64,000 nucleotides of DNA from the NCBI GenBank assembly GCA_029891385.1, contig CM057231.1:22227300-22291299 (forward strand). The letters run 5' to 3'. Under the pieces are notes generated by a model that did no database searches, was not told the DNA's origin, and worked only from the letters and a program-made list of their open reading frames with translations. The DNA is from Erythroxylum novogranatense (lineage: Eukaryota > Streptophyta > Magnoliopsida > Malpighiales > Erythroxylaceae). Shown here piece by piece: positions 46,449-58,377 of this stretch; positions within the stretch are counted from its first letter, which is position 1; the number at the start of each line of letters is the position of its first letter. A program made the translations under genes and the position numbers.

Positions 46449-47640
46449 CGCAATAATCGGCCGGGCTACTCAAAATGCCTCGACGGTCGTCTCCACCTAT
46501 TACCAAGTCATGAAGTTTCCGACACCCCGCGGAGTTGGTGTTGTCAGGGGTCAGCAGAAAATTGCTAGGGAATGCTACTTGGCAGAGACGAAGACATTAG
46601 ATGGGGCGGTAGTACTGACGAGCTCTCTGGATGTGAGAGCCGACGAAGAGACGGAAAGGATGAACCCGGTGGAAAAAACGCAGAGAGTCGTGCTGGACGA
46701 AGCCGACCCTTCTAAGTTTACAAACCTAGGCTCCGAGCTGCAGGGGGACCTGGTTAAAGAAATCACAGATTGTCTGGTTGAAAATAAGTCGGTCTTCGCC
46801 TGGGTACCGAGCGACATGCCCGAAATTTCTCGATCAGTCACATCTCACTCCCTCGGCATTCGGCACGACTATAAGCCGATCAGACAAAAGAAGCGATGCC
46901 ACAAAGAAAGAGCTTATGGGGTGATCGAGAAGGAAGTAGCAAAGTTGCTGGAGGCCGGGTTCATCCGAGAAGTCAAGTACCCTGAGTGGCTCGCCAATGT
47001 GGTGTTAGTAAAAAAGAAGAACGGGAAGTGGAGAATGTGCATAGATTTCACCGACCTAAACAAAGCGTGTCTAAAGGACAGCTTCCCATTGCCTAAGATC
47101 GATCAATTAGTAGACTCCACTTCAGGCATGAACGCTCACTTCGGATGCTTTCTGCTATCATCGATCCAAATGAGCTCGAAGACGAAGAAAAGACCGCCAG
47201 AATCACCAAGGCACTTTTGCTACTAAGTAATGCCTTCGCCCGAAAAACACTGGCGACCTATCAACGACTCGTCACGTAAGTCTTTAAAGAACAGATTGGC
47301 ACGGACCGTGGAAGCTTATGTGGATGATATGGTGGTCAAGAGTAAGACGGCAATTAACATGTACAAGATCTCAAGAAGTCTTCGCACCTTGAATAAATTC
47401 CAGATGAAGCTAAACCCAAAAATGCGTGTTTGGGGTCGCCCGAAAATTCCCGGGTTTATGATCACCAATGGGAATCGGGTTAACCCAGAGAAGATTGAGG
47501 CCATCATACGATGCCTTCTCCGCAATGCCCGAAAGATGTTCGACATCGACCGGTCGGATAGTTTCACCGAAAGGTGTTCATCTCCGCACTAGGAGACAAG
47601 TGCCTTCCATTTTTCAAAGTCCCGAGGAAAGTTTAACATG
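46449..47640 (+). pseudogene. Retand-like reverse transcriptase
   Basis: The open part 46438-47226 contains HSLGIRHDYKPIRQKKR, EAGFIREVKYPEWLANVVLV, KKNGKWRMCIDFTDLNKA and SFPLPKIDQLVDST, the distinctive Tat-lineage RT start. A frameshift removes the FMDAYSGYNQI region. The catalytic box AYVDDMVVKS (YVDD 47317-47328) follows, then GFMITNGNRVNPEKIEAI. Catalytic aspartates are present but the domain is in at least three frames. Confidence 0.88.
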
Positions 47641-48345
47641 ACCCGGCCCAATGGCGGATGAGTGCGAGAAAGCTCTCCAACAGCTTAAAGCAATACTTAT
47701 CCAGCCCGCCTTATACCGCAAAGCCCGGTAGAAGGGAGAATCGATCTTATACTTGGCGACTACGGAGGGTCGATCAGCAGACTCATCCGATCGGAAGGAA
47801 GCGAACAACATCCCGTCTACTATGTCAGCAAAGTGTTGATCAGGCCAGAAACGCGATATACGCCCATAGAGAAGCTCGCCCTCTCCTTGATAATGGCAGC
47901 CAGAAAGCTGAGGCCTTACTTCCAAAGTCATACTATTGAGGTATGGACCGACCAACCACTCGACAAAGGTATTCAAAAGTCCGAAACTTCGGGTCGGTGA
48001 TAAAGTGGGCGGTAGAACTGGGAGAGTTCGATTTACAATACAAACCCCGGACGACCATTAAAGCGCAGGTGTTGGCAGATTTCATCGCAGAGATGAGCCA
48101 GCCGAGCTCGAAGGACGAGCAATTCCCCGCCTGGAATTTGTTTGTTGACGGATCGTCCAATGTCGAGGGGTGCGGAGCGGGAGTGGTACTGATCAGCCCG
48201 CATTTGGAAGAAAAGGTGGAGTACGCCCTTCGGCTAGAATTCAAAGCCTCCAACAACGAGGCAGAATATGAGGCTCTGATAGCCGGCCTCCAACTCGCCA
48301 AGGAGATGGAGGTAAAGCACTTGAAGATATATAGCGACTGACCAA
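47641..48345 (+). pseudogene. Retand-like RNase H and second (archaeal-type) RNase H
   Basis: The first RNase H (47650-47990) is badly frameshifted. The linker GEFDLQYKPRTTIKAQVLAD leads into a second RNase H, open from 47943 to 48341: FVDGSSNVEGCGAGVVL (first Asp), EYALRLEFKASNNEAEYEAL (Glu), and KIYSD at the end. Possession of a second, aRH-type domain is a known mark of the Tat lineage (Tat, Ogre, Retand). Confidence 0.85.
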
Positions 48346-49783
48346 GTAGTGGTCGCCAAGTCACCGGGCAAGATGAGGCCAAGGGACCAACATGGTCAAG
48401 TATCTAGAGTTAGTAAACAGAGTCGAGCAAGTTCGAGCAAAGACTAATCAGATAATAGAACGAGCTCAAAATGCTAAAGCGGATGCGCCTCAAAATGGCT
48501 TCCGATCGTGATGCCATAAATAATGTTCGTCGAACGACTAGATCGCCCAAAGATTCGTAAAACCGAGGAAATTTTAACGTAAGTATGGGTGGTCGAATTG
48601 GATGAAGCAATTACACAAGACCTTTTAGAAGGAAACAACCAAAAGACGATTGAAGCCAAGAAACTAAGGATAAAGGCCGCCGAAAGTACACAAGAGTTAA
48701 TGGCGCTCAGATAAGCGGTCTTACGATCGTCGCCGCTCGATGTTTGAATGAGGAAGAAGCCGAAAGGTGCAATGGTCAAGTCCATGAAGGATGTGCGGAA
48801 ATCACGTAGGGGCAGAATGTTGGCTCACCGATTGATCGACATAGGTACCACCGCCAAAATGAGAAGAGATTGTCAGAAAAGGTCAACCGATGCGAGGCTC
48901 GCCAGAGAAAAAAAGAACTGTCTCACCAAACCGACCGAGCGTATGCAAATCGTGAGCCATCCTATCCCCTTCGCCCGATGGGGAATGGATATATGGGGCC
49001 TTTCCTCTCGGTCCCGGACAAAAGAAATTCGATTGTGGCAAAGGAGTATTTCACTAAGTGGGTGAGTCCTGCTGCCTACAATCACCGAGGGAAGATGGAA
49101 AGCTTCATAAAGAAGAATATACTATGCCGCTCGGATGCCTATGGTGTTGGTTATCGACAACGGTCGGCAGCTCGACAACCGCAAGTTTAGAGATTTCTGC
49201 GATCGACTAAAGATCGAGCTAAGGTTGACTTCGGTAGCCCATCCCCAAAGTAACGATCTCGCGGAGAACACCAACAAGAAGATAATGAACGCCTCGAAGC
49301 GCTAGACGACCGAAAGACCGGGTAGAAGAAATAGACAAGTATTGTGGGCATATAGAACCACACCGAGCGGAGCCCTGGGGAGACCCTGCTCAGAATGACC
49401 TTCGCGTAAGCCCGGTTCCAGAGAAGCGACATTGCACAATCGAGGGTGTCGGCCACGCAGAAGAGCGGAATGATAAAGCCCGCAGAGCGAGCTCGTTCTC
49501 CTTAGCGAAGATAGAAAAGGGCGCGCCGCTCGAAGCCATCGTGCAAAAGGCTTACTAAGTTCTATAATGTATGGTCAAACCGAGCGATGTAAAGGTAGGT
49601 GGGTACGTCCTACGAAAAGCCGAGGTGGCTGGAAAACATCCAGGAAAGCTCGGACAGATGTGGGAAGGACCCTATCGAGTGGTTAAGCAAGTCGGGCATG
49701 GTTCTTACATCCTCAGCGATGAGAAAGGGAAGATTCTACCGAGGCCTTGGAACTCCCAGAATTTGAAGGCTTTCTACCAATAG
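48346..49783 (+). pseudogene. Retand-like integrase (broken)
   Basis: Pieces in order: GRMLAHRLIDIGTT and CQKRS (HHCC zone, near 48810-48890), PFARWGMDIWG near 48969 (first catalytic Asp), FTKWV near 49049, and KFRDFCDRLKIELRLTSVAH with PQSNDLAENTNKKI at 49183-49285 (Glu zone). The C-terminal SH3-like piece is at 49571-49783 (VKVGGYVLRKAEVAGKHPGKLGQ to WNSQNLKAFYQ). The central Asp (normally VIDNG) survives only as an altered VIDNGRQ. Frameshifts occur every 100-250 bp. Confidence 0.85.
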
Positions 49784-49976
49784 ATAAGTTTTATTTTTTG
49801 TCAATCTTTCCTTATTATCCTTTTTTGTACACATATGGGTACCTTTTTCCTGTCCCTGCCAGACAGGTTTTTTAACGGCCCACTCCCTCGTTATCATTAA
49901 TAAAGGGGTTACAGATTTCTTGGCAAAAAAGAGTTATATCGCATATGGCAAAGAGTAGAAAGTCCAATCAATCATC
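49784..49976 (+). mobile_element. Retand-like 3' untranslated stretch
   Basis: The stop after the integrase is followed by a pyrimidine-rich run and an ATTAATAAAGG polyadenylation-like sequence at about 49897. No gene is seen. Confidence 0.6.
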
Positions 49977-50535
49977 GCCCGGCATTTTACATAGATCGAT
50001 TACGGATCGATCGGGTCGCCGAGACAAGATCCTCGGGACCTCGCCATCGCCATCGCCTCGACATTTTACATAGATCGACTACGGTCGGTCGGGTCACCGA
50101 GACAAGATCCTCGGGATCCTCGCCATCGCCATCGCCCGACATTTTACATAGATCGACTACGGTAGGTCGGGTCGCCGAGATAAGATCCTCGGGACCCTCG
50201 CCATCGCCATCGCCCGGCATTTTACATAGATCGACTACGGTCGGTCGGGTCGCCGAGACAAGATTCTCGGGACCCTCGCCATCGCCATCGCCATCGCCCG
50301 ACATTTTACATAAATCGACTACGGTCGGTCAGGTCGCCGAGACAAGATCCTCGGGACCCTCGCCATCGCCATCGCTCGGCATTTTACATAGATCGACTAC
50401 GGTCGGTCGGGTCACCGAGACAAGATCCTCGGGACCCTCGTCATCGCCATCGCCCGGCATTTTACATTGATCAACTACGATCGGTTGGGTCGCCAAGTCT
50501 AGTGCTCTGGGACCCACGCCAGATCGATACAAATC
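49977..50535. repeat. 78-bp tandem array (7 copies) in Retand-like element
   Basis: The unit contains CATTTTACATAGATCGACTA, CGGTCGGTCGGGTCGCCGAG and ACAAGATCCTCGGGACCC, then (CATCGC)n. Copies 1-6 are close to identical. Copy 4 has an extra CATCGC and copy 7 diverges after 45 bp. On the minus strand it is open (repeated GDGDGEGPEDLVSATRPT), because 78 is divisible by 3. A known feature of Retand-type 3' regions. Confidence 0.95.
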
Positions 50536-50649
50536 GATCGGTCGATCGGTTCAAATCGGTCGACTCACGAGCTACTCCACCAAAACTCAACATACATAGA
50601 AAGTAAAGAGCATAAACATGGAAAAAGACAACGAATGAAGCAAAGGTAA

Positions 50650-52960
50650 AGTTCATTGATTTTCTTTGCCCCGGTCACAAGCCCGACCAGTGAGCTCTAC
50701 AATCGGGGAGAAGGGGGCATGAGCAGGAGGAGGAGAAGGAGAATACCGGGGAATACAGGGAAGCCCTTAATCAAAGCGGAAGAGTCAAGCGGGGACAAGC
50801 ATCATCATGAGGAAGCTCGTCCTCCTCGACCGAGCTAAGGTCCAGCTCCTCAATCGACGGATCCCGGTCTTCCGCAACCCTCTCCTTCACTTCCTCCAAA
50901 GAAAGGTCAAGAGCGGCAGGAAGCAACGGCTCGGCGCTAACGATCAAACGAAGGACCGTCCGACCCTCAGAATGCAGTGTCATAACAAATCTTCAAAATC
51001 ATGAGGGCAGTCGCAGAATACTCCAAGAACTCGCCCTGCAAGAACCGCCTCGCCATCGCAGGATCGCCGACCCTTTGTTCCTTCACCGAGGCTTGTACCT
51101 CCTTAGCGATCCTCGGCCTGGGCATGATCTCGAGGGCCTCGCATGATCTCGAGGGCTTTCCTTAGCACTCTCTCCACTCCCACCGCCTCAAGAAACGTGA
51201 TACTCCTCGAGATAGCTTGGTCCTCTCCGCCATCGCTTTTACCCTTCGAGCTCCTCCTCAGGAGTGAGCTCAGGCGCCGCATCTCTTCCTCCCCGTGTCA
51301 ACTTGGGCCTTCAAAATACTGGCCGCCTCCTCCGAATCTTCTTCTCCTCCTCTAAAGAAGAATTTTGAGCTTTTAGAAGGTCCCTCTCTTCTACCTTCAA
51401 AGCTCGCCCTTCGTGGCTCGTGATCTGCTCCTCGAAAGTCCCGAACCTCACGGCCCGTAACGCCCAAACGCCAGACCGTCTCGAATGACATCATCGAGCT
51501 CCTCAGCAAGTACGCAGGAGTAGGGACCCCATTTCCTTATTGCCCTCCGTCAAATTCTCCCCGCTCATGGAGGAGTAATCCTTTCCAAGATGTGACGGAC
51601 AACGCCGATATCAGTAGTTGTGGAATCCCTGGGCAGCTTGATCAGAGACTCCCACAACCCGACGTCACCCGCTATCTCCTTTCCTTTGAGTTGGCTTGAA
51701 GGACGGGGAGATTGGTCGACCACCGAAGGACAATTAGCTGCCAAAGGGCAAAGAGATCGGTCGGCCACCGGGGAACTGGGAGATTGGTCGTCGACTCTGG
51801 CGGCCCTCCTCCTCTTCAGAGGCCGTTCGACCTCCTCCTCCTCCTCGACTACAACAATGCTCTGATCAGGCGGGGCGACTACAACATGCGCCGCCAATGG
51901 TTCGGAGACGGTCAGAGAAATGCGCCGCGGCCCGGAAGCGATTGGCCGAGTGACCATCGAACTGGCCTCTCGTCTGTCTCCCGACCTCGGCCTCCCGAAG
52001 GCCCTGCGACCTGACGCTTACCCTTAATGGACTTGGGGGCACCGGGGAATGTGTTAACCCTGGCCATAGCTGCACAAACAAGGGAAACAGGTTAGAAACT
52101 GAATCCAAAACCTACGAACAAAGAAGATAAATCAACCACGAGGTCAACCAAAGTGGCGCTTCCTCCTAGCCCACCAACTCATGCGGGGTCAATCAAGAGA
52201 GTTGGCGAGGCCCCCGTCATACCCCGAGATGAGCCGAGAAAGTTATCTGGCCGAGCTCCTTTATCTGCCCACTACCTCTCGCTTCTTCCTAGAAAGCGAT
52301 AGGCTTGCCGAGTCATTCCACCGCCATTGGGATACCTCCACGGTGGGACACTAAGAAGACCGGGGCTTCACAAAGAAGTATTTTGTCCGCCAACGGTAAT
52401 TTTACAGACGCCCCTACTGGCGATACTGTGCATCCTTGTACATCAAGGAAGGATGCCACCCCAGAGCTCTGACTCGACTCATCCTTAAAAATGGCGCAGA
52501 TGTTAACCGAGGCGGACGGCCAAATGGTGGCACAACAAAGACGAGTCCATTAATGAAACGCCACCCATTCGAGAGGGATCCGACTAGCCGCAATTGAAAA
52601 TCAAGACACACTTCATCCACGATCGCACGCGTCTGGCAGCCTCAAGCCACCGATCGAAAAGAAATATTCAGAGACGGCAATCCACCCACCTCTGCCGCTT
52701 GCAATTCCTTCATCCTCGGCCAACCTGGCTCCCAACTCGAGGGATACTGTTCTAAGGATGGACGGCGCAACTCCGCCGCAGACATCTTTGATTTACCTTG
52801 GCGCTCCTTCACCATCGCCCGCCCTTCCGCTCCTTGTTGTAATCTCTTCAACATCCCTTAACCTTGACACCGCCGCCACCTCACCATAACCTCCGATTTA
52901 CGACCTCCGCCGCCAGAACCACTGGAGAAACCTCACCCGAGAACCGCTAGATGACATGTT
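50650..52960 (-). pseudogene. Antisense ORF of Retand-like element (broken)
   Basis: Read downward from about 52854: KERQGKSKMSAAELRRPSLE, then 52620-52414 with GWRFINGLVFVVPPF and ALGWHPSLMYKD. The latter recalls the plant family annotated as putative gypsy-type transposon (Pfam PF04195). An ATG at 52067 (MARVNTFPGAPKS) follows a TTTGTGCAG acceptor-like site. 51957-51565 is open (acidic VVEEEEEVERPLKRRRAAR). A coiled-coil-like segment lies near 51440-51330 (ERDLLKAQNSSLEEEKK), and 50983-50771 is acidic. Frameshifts are many. Function of such antisense proteins is unknown. Confidence 0.6.
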
Positions 52961-53730
52961 TTTAAGAGGAATCTAGAAGATGAGAATGAGGGAAGGGACG
53001 ACTTATTCAATGGTAGGAAATCGAAACTCGAGCAACGCCTAAAACAACTTCGAAATGAGAATAAGAAAAGAAGCGAAGCGAACAGGAGAAAACAGAGGAA
53101 AGCAAGAAGACGGCAAGAATGAAATAAGCATGAGGAAAAAGCAAACCGTCTGTCGACTCTGATATTTATAGAGACAACGTTCGAACTATGATTCAGCCAA
53201 AGCCCGACGCGCGGAGAACATCCGAGCTACCCCAGGACACGTGGCACGATCTGAACGGAGGCAAATCATGGTTACTAGAACCGGAAGGGCGAATAGTTGA
53301 AAGGACGACGGACACCGGGTAATACAGTTATAAAGACGATACGTTTCAGATTTCGAAGTCGTCGACAAGACGCGCCGTCCACTAATAAATGCTTCAATTG
53401 CCTTCACGCCCCTGCTGATGACGACCGCCCGGCTTGCTTTAGCCCGAGTGGGCTCGCAATAATAGTCGAAGACGACCATTTGGAACGATCGGTGACCAAC
53501 CCCAAAGACGAAAGCAAGAACGCGCGAACCAATCGGCAACCCACCAATCGAAATCACCCGGCCGCTAAATGATCGGGCTATAACGATATTGCTCGACCAA
53601 TCAATTATTCCATTCACCGATCAACAGACGAGCTATATCTCAAGGCTCAACCGATCGACCCAACCCCGAGTCGTCCTATGATCGAGCTATAAAGCCTTCG
53701 TACGCATTCTTCGACCTCTTCGCCGCACTC
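52961..53730 (+). mobile_element. Retand-like noncoding 3' region
   Basis: Between the antisense frame and the polypurine tract. Minus-strand frame 53617-53186 (143 codons) has no recognised domain and no support for being real. GC-rich compared with the flanking LTRs. Confidence 0.5.
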
Positions 53731-53748
53731 GAGGAGTAGGGGGGCTTA
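53731..53748 (+). promoter_or_regulatory. Polypurine tract of Retand-like element
   Basis: GAGGAGTAGGGGGGCTTA ends immediately before the right LTR TGGTCGG. Confidence 0.85.
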
Positions 53749-54157
53749 TGGTCGGTCGGCCATTCCGCTCGCACTCCAATCAAGGCGACCCGTGGGCGAT
53801 CGTCTGCTCATCGAAGATCGACTCTAAGGCCAAAGCCCACTTTACTCCCGGCCCATTAGCGTAAGGAGATCTCCCATGCAGATACGTAACAAGACCTAAA
53901 CCTGATTACTACTTCGTATATAAGGTATTATTCTCCCATAATTCAGGTATGCGATCATAACCTAAGTCGTTTTCCCTGAATTCATCAATCCCATCTTCAC
54001 CAGAAGCTTACTTGAGCATCGGAGGGGCTAATTGGGACATCACCCCCGACTAGCCTTCCTTGTTTTACAAGTATACTCACGCCATATTCGTCACAGAAGG
54101 AAGAAGACGATGGATTTCAATGGAATCGCACCGTTAAGCCTAAATCCGGCAGAACCA
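53749..54157 (+). repeat. Right LTR of Retand-like element
   Basis: 409 bp, similar to 44050-44456 along its whole length with some tens of differences by eye. A TATA-like GTATATAAGG lies at about 53914. Confidence 0.9.
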
Positions 54158-54162
54158 CACTT

Positions 54163-57100
54163 TATTCTCATTTTATCGAAATTTCGGCAGTATAACGGCT
54201 GCATTTATCCTAACCCAAACCTGCAAAGGTAAAGAAATACACTTCTAAAAGCCAAACAGATCTCAGAATCATCGGACTCTCCCGTCCGGAATCCAAACAC
54301 CAGCAAAACGCAAACCTAAATCTAATACTTCCATAATTCTCAATTCAATACCAAACTCATATACAATTTCCAAATCATATACAATTTCTTACTCTCAAAC
54401 ATTCACCATAATCTTCATACATTCTCAAAACATCATAATCACTTAATGGAAATTCAAGCCATATACAAAATATTCCAAATCTCAATATTTACATAACAAT
54501 ACAAACGATGCAAAACGGACCCAAAAGTTCACATTCTTTCATCCGATCTCCGTCAAACACGGAGATGGGGATGAAAGGAAGTAGCTTTCAAGCTCGTGGA
54601 TAATATATTTATAAATTGAAATATAAACGAAAATTATCTTTTCAAAATTTTCAAACATTTCCCATTCGGAAATTTATCCAAAGACCCATTTTCAAACTTT
54701 CCAAAACATTCATAAACAGTTTCCGAAATTCATGATTGAAAATTCACTTTCTCATTTCTCAAATTCTCAAACTTTTTACCAATCATGCACATCTTTAAAC
54801 ATGAATGCATCACATAGCACATAAACAAAATCAAAAACTACATAACATAACAGAATGGTTTGATGTTGGACCCCACACCCCACCCGTAGGTGTTTGTAGG
54901 TTATACTGCGGCGTGTGTTTGCGGGTTATACCGCGGCATCCAACACAAATCACAATAACACATTAAATGGTTTGGTTTGGTCCATAATAGACGTATCGCA
55001 CATTTCGCGATAGCGGTCATGTGCGGTACCGTGAAGGAGTCCGTGATCTAACTCCATTGCCTTCATGGGCAAAAATTGAATAAGGCTTAAAACAGTAGAG
55101 AGACAAAGACCGACTCACAAGGACCCGACCAAACCTACATAAAGACATAAGCAAAACGAAATTCAAATCGCTCAAGGCACTTTTCAAAATCTTGATTTTC
55201 ACATTTTCAAATCATATCATCATATTGTGTCATAAATGACACAAGCACGTATCCACATGAATTCACATAATAAATCTAATGCAATTCACATCATCACTTA
55301 AATCATATTCATCAAATTCATCACAATATATGCATTAATTCTTTAAATCATTTAAATCATAAATCAAATAATTTGAAAACCATGAATTTCATAAATCTTG
55401 CATTTTCTAAAACTCATTTAACCCTTTGAAATCATAATATCAAACATTTACAACCTTTTTCAACCCCTTTATCAACAATAATTTATCAAAATCAAAATTT
55501 TGCTTTCTTTAATTTTCAAAATCACATTCTTAGCTTACAATTTAATAAATAAATATACTACTCACTTCAATTAATGCGTAAGCTTGTCCAAATCGTCAAT
55601 TCTCCAAATTCCTCCTTCTTTCTTTAACTTAAAATTCCTAAGCCATAAATATCCAAATTCATCATCATAATTTGCATAATTCTCAAACTTAACTATAGGA
55701 AATTCATAAGCACCATATTTTCAAGCTTTCTAAAACCGAATTTCTAAAGCCCCAAAGTCCAAATTTGACCTAAACCTAACTAGTCAAATTCAATATCATA
55801 AATCACTTACTTACTCAAATTAAACTTAGAAAACACCAATTCCATATAAATTCAAGTTATTTCAATCTCCAATTTTGAAAATCCCAATTTTCAAAATTGG
55901 CCTAAACCAATACACTCAAATTCAATCTCATAAAACATAATTTCTTCAAAATTGATTCCATATTTCATCAATTCATGCTATTATTGATGATTCTACACCT
56001 TTAATTTACAAAATTTGGGAAAATCCCCAAATCTTAAAATTGGCCTAAACCAATTTATCTAAATTCAATATCATAATTCACAATTTTCTCAAAACTAATT
56101 TCATATACCACAAACCCATATTATTATCTTTAATTCTACACCAAAATTTCACTAAATCCTCAACCATAAAATTTTGCCTAAACTTTAAACAAATTTACAT
56201 CCGAAATTAAACCCAACCTAAAGCATATATTTCAAAATCAACTTCATAAATCACAAACCCATATCATTATCTATATTTCTAAACCAAAAACTCAACAAAA
56301 ACTCAAAGTTGAAAATTTTCTCTTACCTCATTTTTCCACCAAATTCGAATTTTCTTGGTTCCTTAGGAAACTCTCATGCTTTTCTATCTTTTTCTCTCTT
56401 GGAACAACCTCCAAATCTTGCTTTAAGACTTAGAAAAATCAAAACTCACTTACTTTTCTCCCAACCGAAACTTCTTCATTCTTCTTCTCCTTCTTATTTT
56501 CTTTCCTCTTCTTCTGAAATTCCAGACCATTTTCGTGGCTTTATTAAGCCAAAAACGACACTCCTTCTTGTGTTTCATTAAATGATGGTTAATTGACCAT
56601 TTTGCCCTCCATTCAAAGCTTAAAGTCATGGTTACTTGCGGGTTGATTCGCACTATCAAGCTGAAGGAATTTGTTAAAACTTCCTTCTAGAGAAATGTTC
56701 TTCTCAGTCATAAGAATCCAACGCCACTGACCGCGCTCAATTCGGATCACTATACCAAAAGTGATGCACAAAACAGTTCGGGTATATCCATATTCTAACA
56801 CATTTTTCATGTACGATTATTTCCGTCCAAAAGTTTACATTCTTAATCCCAGAATTGAGACTCGATGTCTTCATAACATTTGTAGCCTTATGTCTTTAGT
56901 TTAATTGAAAACAAGAATCGCCTCATTTCGATTCCCAGATCAAAAGTTATGCTCAATATACTCTTAGATGTTCCTAATCCAAAAATTACACCCTAATTCG
57001 AACTTAAATTCAGAAATTAAAAGTCTTAGGGGAAAATTTGACATTTCATGTCTTCATATGATTTGTAGCCCCTTGTCTTATCTTTATTTCGCCTTAAGAA

Positions 57101-58372
57101 TCACTTCAATCGGATCTCTACAGATCCCGTATTTCACAAAACACTGAACTATGCTCGGAAAATTTCCCGACTCACTTTGATTAAATTAATCACCATCAAT
57201 TAAATCTCAAAAATTCACAAATTTCCCATGAAAATGTAGGGAATTGTCTTACAAATCCAACGCCGTAAGAATCAACTCAATCGAATGTCGGACGGAAAAG
57301 ATATGAGCAAAACAGTGAACAAAGGTCGGATTGGAGGAGGAAGCAAGAAAACTAAAAGAGCAAAATGACGTCGTATAAGGGCGAGGATAGGGCGCGGTTG
57401 CTACGGTGACGCGTCGCCCTAGTGACGCGAGCCGAACGCCCGCCATTGCTACGGTGATGCGTCGCCCTAGCGACGCGAGCCAAACGCCCGCCATCGCTAC
57501 GGCGACGCGTCGCCGTAGCGACGGGTACTTCATTTTCCTTTTTTTTTTTTTCCACATAAAAACCCAAAACTTCCTAAATTCATAACTCTTAATCCCGAAC
57601 TCCAATTTTGACAAACTTAGTCTCTATAGAAAGCTTGAAGGAAGCACTACATCTTCCACGAAGGATATAAAAATCAATTTGACTCCTACGGGAGTCCATT
57701 TTCCGGTCAAAGATACTATCCTCTAATAATCATGCTAAAACTACAATATAAACTTGTAAAAATCATAACTTATTTTTCCAAGATCGAAAAATTCTATACT
57801 TTATATCAAAATAAAGATCAAAACAAATCCTTCAATTTTCATGAAGAACATCAAAGCTCAATTAACCTATAACTAGGTTAATTTTTCAGTCAAAGATTCA
57901 GTCATCATAATTAAAGTCAAAAGTCAACCTTATCAAACATAAACTTTGACTGATCATAACTTTCACTCCCGATATCGAAAAATTGCAAACTTTATGTCTA
58001 CAGAAAGCTCGTAACATAATCTACAAGTTTTATGTAGATCATTTTATCAAATTTTGCCTCAAACAAAAGTCAACTCTCAAAGTCAAACATTCTCTCTCCA
58101 AAAAGTCAAACTTTCTAAATCCTTTAAATTTTCACACTTTTTCTTTTTAATTCATGCTATTTAACTTCATTTCAATCAACTCATCCACTTTCCTCTCATA
58201 ATCCATAAAAATTCATTCAAATATCAAATTACTTTAACCGAAACAATTCTTTTCTCCTACATTTTTCTTAAATTCATCACATTTCCTTAAATTCATTCTC
58301 ATTCTCACCAATTCTTTCTCACTTAAATTCATTGTAATATTTCTATTATCCTCAAAAGTTCGGGGTCCAACA
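54163..58372 (-). repeat. 5' LTR of element D, part 2
   Basis: Parallels about 38801-43022. It carries the second copy of the GC-rich block (57395-57525). Differences from the left LTR are clustered (for example near 54190, 54550, 54990, 55080). Noncoding. Confidence 0.92.
57395..57525. repeat. GC-rich tandem repeat, about 48 bp x 3, in 5' LTR of D
   Basis: Same three units as 42046-42180 with CGTCGCCCTAGCGACG cores; the last core is CGTCGCCGTAGCGACG. Confidence 0.92.
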
Positions 58373-58377
58373 TTATT

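Larger units (their letters stand above)
44045..54162 (+). mobile_element. Complete Retand-like (Tat lineage) Ty3-gypsy element, TSD CACTT
   Basis: Element 44050-54157, 10,108 bp, starts TGGTGAATTACGG and ends GCAGAACCA, with CACTT at 44045-44049 and 54158-54162. LTRs are about 407 bp. The interior holds gag, protease, RT, RNase H plus a second (archaeal-type) RNase H, and integrase, all shattered by frameshifts. A 78-bp tandem array and an antisense frame follow, the layout described for Retand. GC content is much higher than the surrounding LTR. Confidence 0.92.
38284..58377 (-). mobile_element. Element D: 4.7-kb LTRs around a 514-bp interior, TSD TTATT
   Basis: Left LTR is 38289-43022 (4734 bp). 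Interior is 43023-43536. Right LTR is 43537-44049 plus 54163-58372 (4723 bp without the Retand insertion). TTATT lies at 38284-38288 and 58373-58377. Both LTRs run TGTTGGGACCT to GGTCCAACA on the plus strand. Orientation is minus, from the polypurine tract next to the left LTR and the tRNA-Met primer site next to the right LTR. There is no coding sequence. A relict of the Tekay polyprotein end precedes the polypurine tract, so D is an internally deleted Tekay relative that needs a helper. Confidence 0.92.

Noticed and set aside
49987..50532. Repeat protein with GDGDGEGPEDLV units on the minus strand
   Set aside because: The frame exists because the 78-bp satellite unit is a multiple of three. 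There is no start context or domain evidence.
53186..53617. 143-codon minus-strand frame
   Set aside because: No recognisable motif. It lies in the Retand-like 3' region and overlaps an equally plausible plus-strand frame, so it is not supported.
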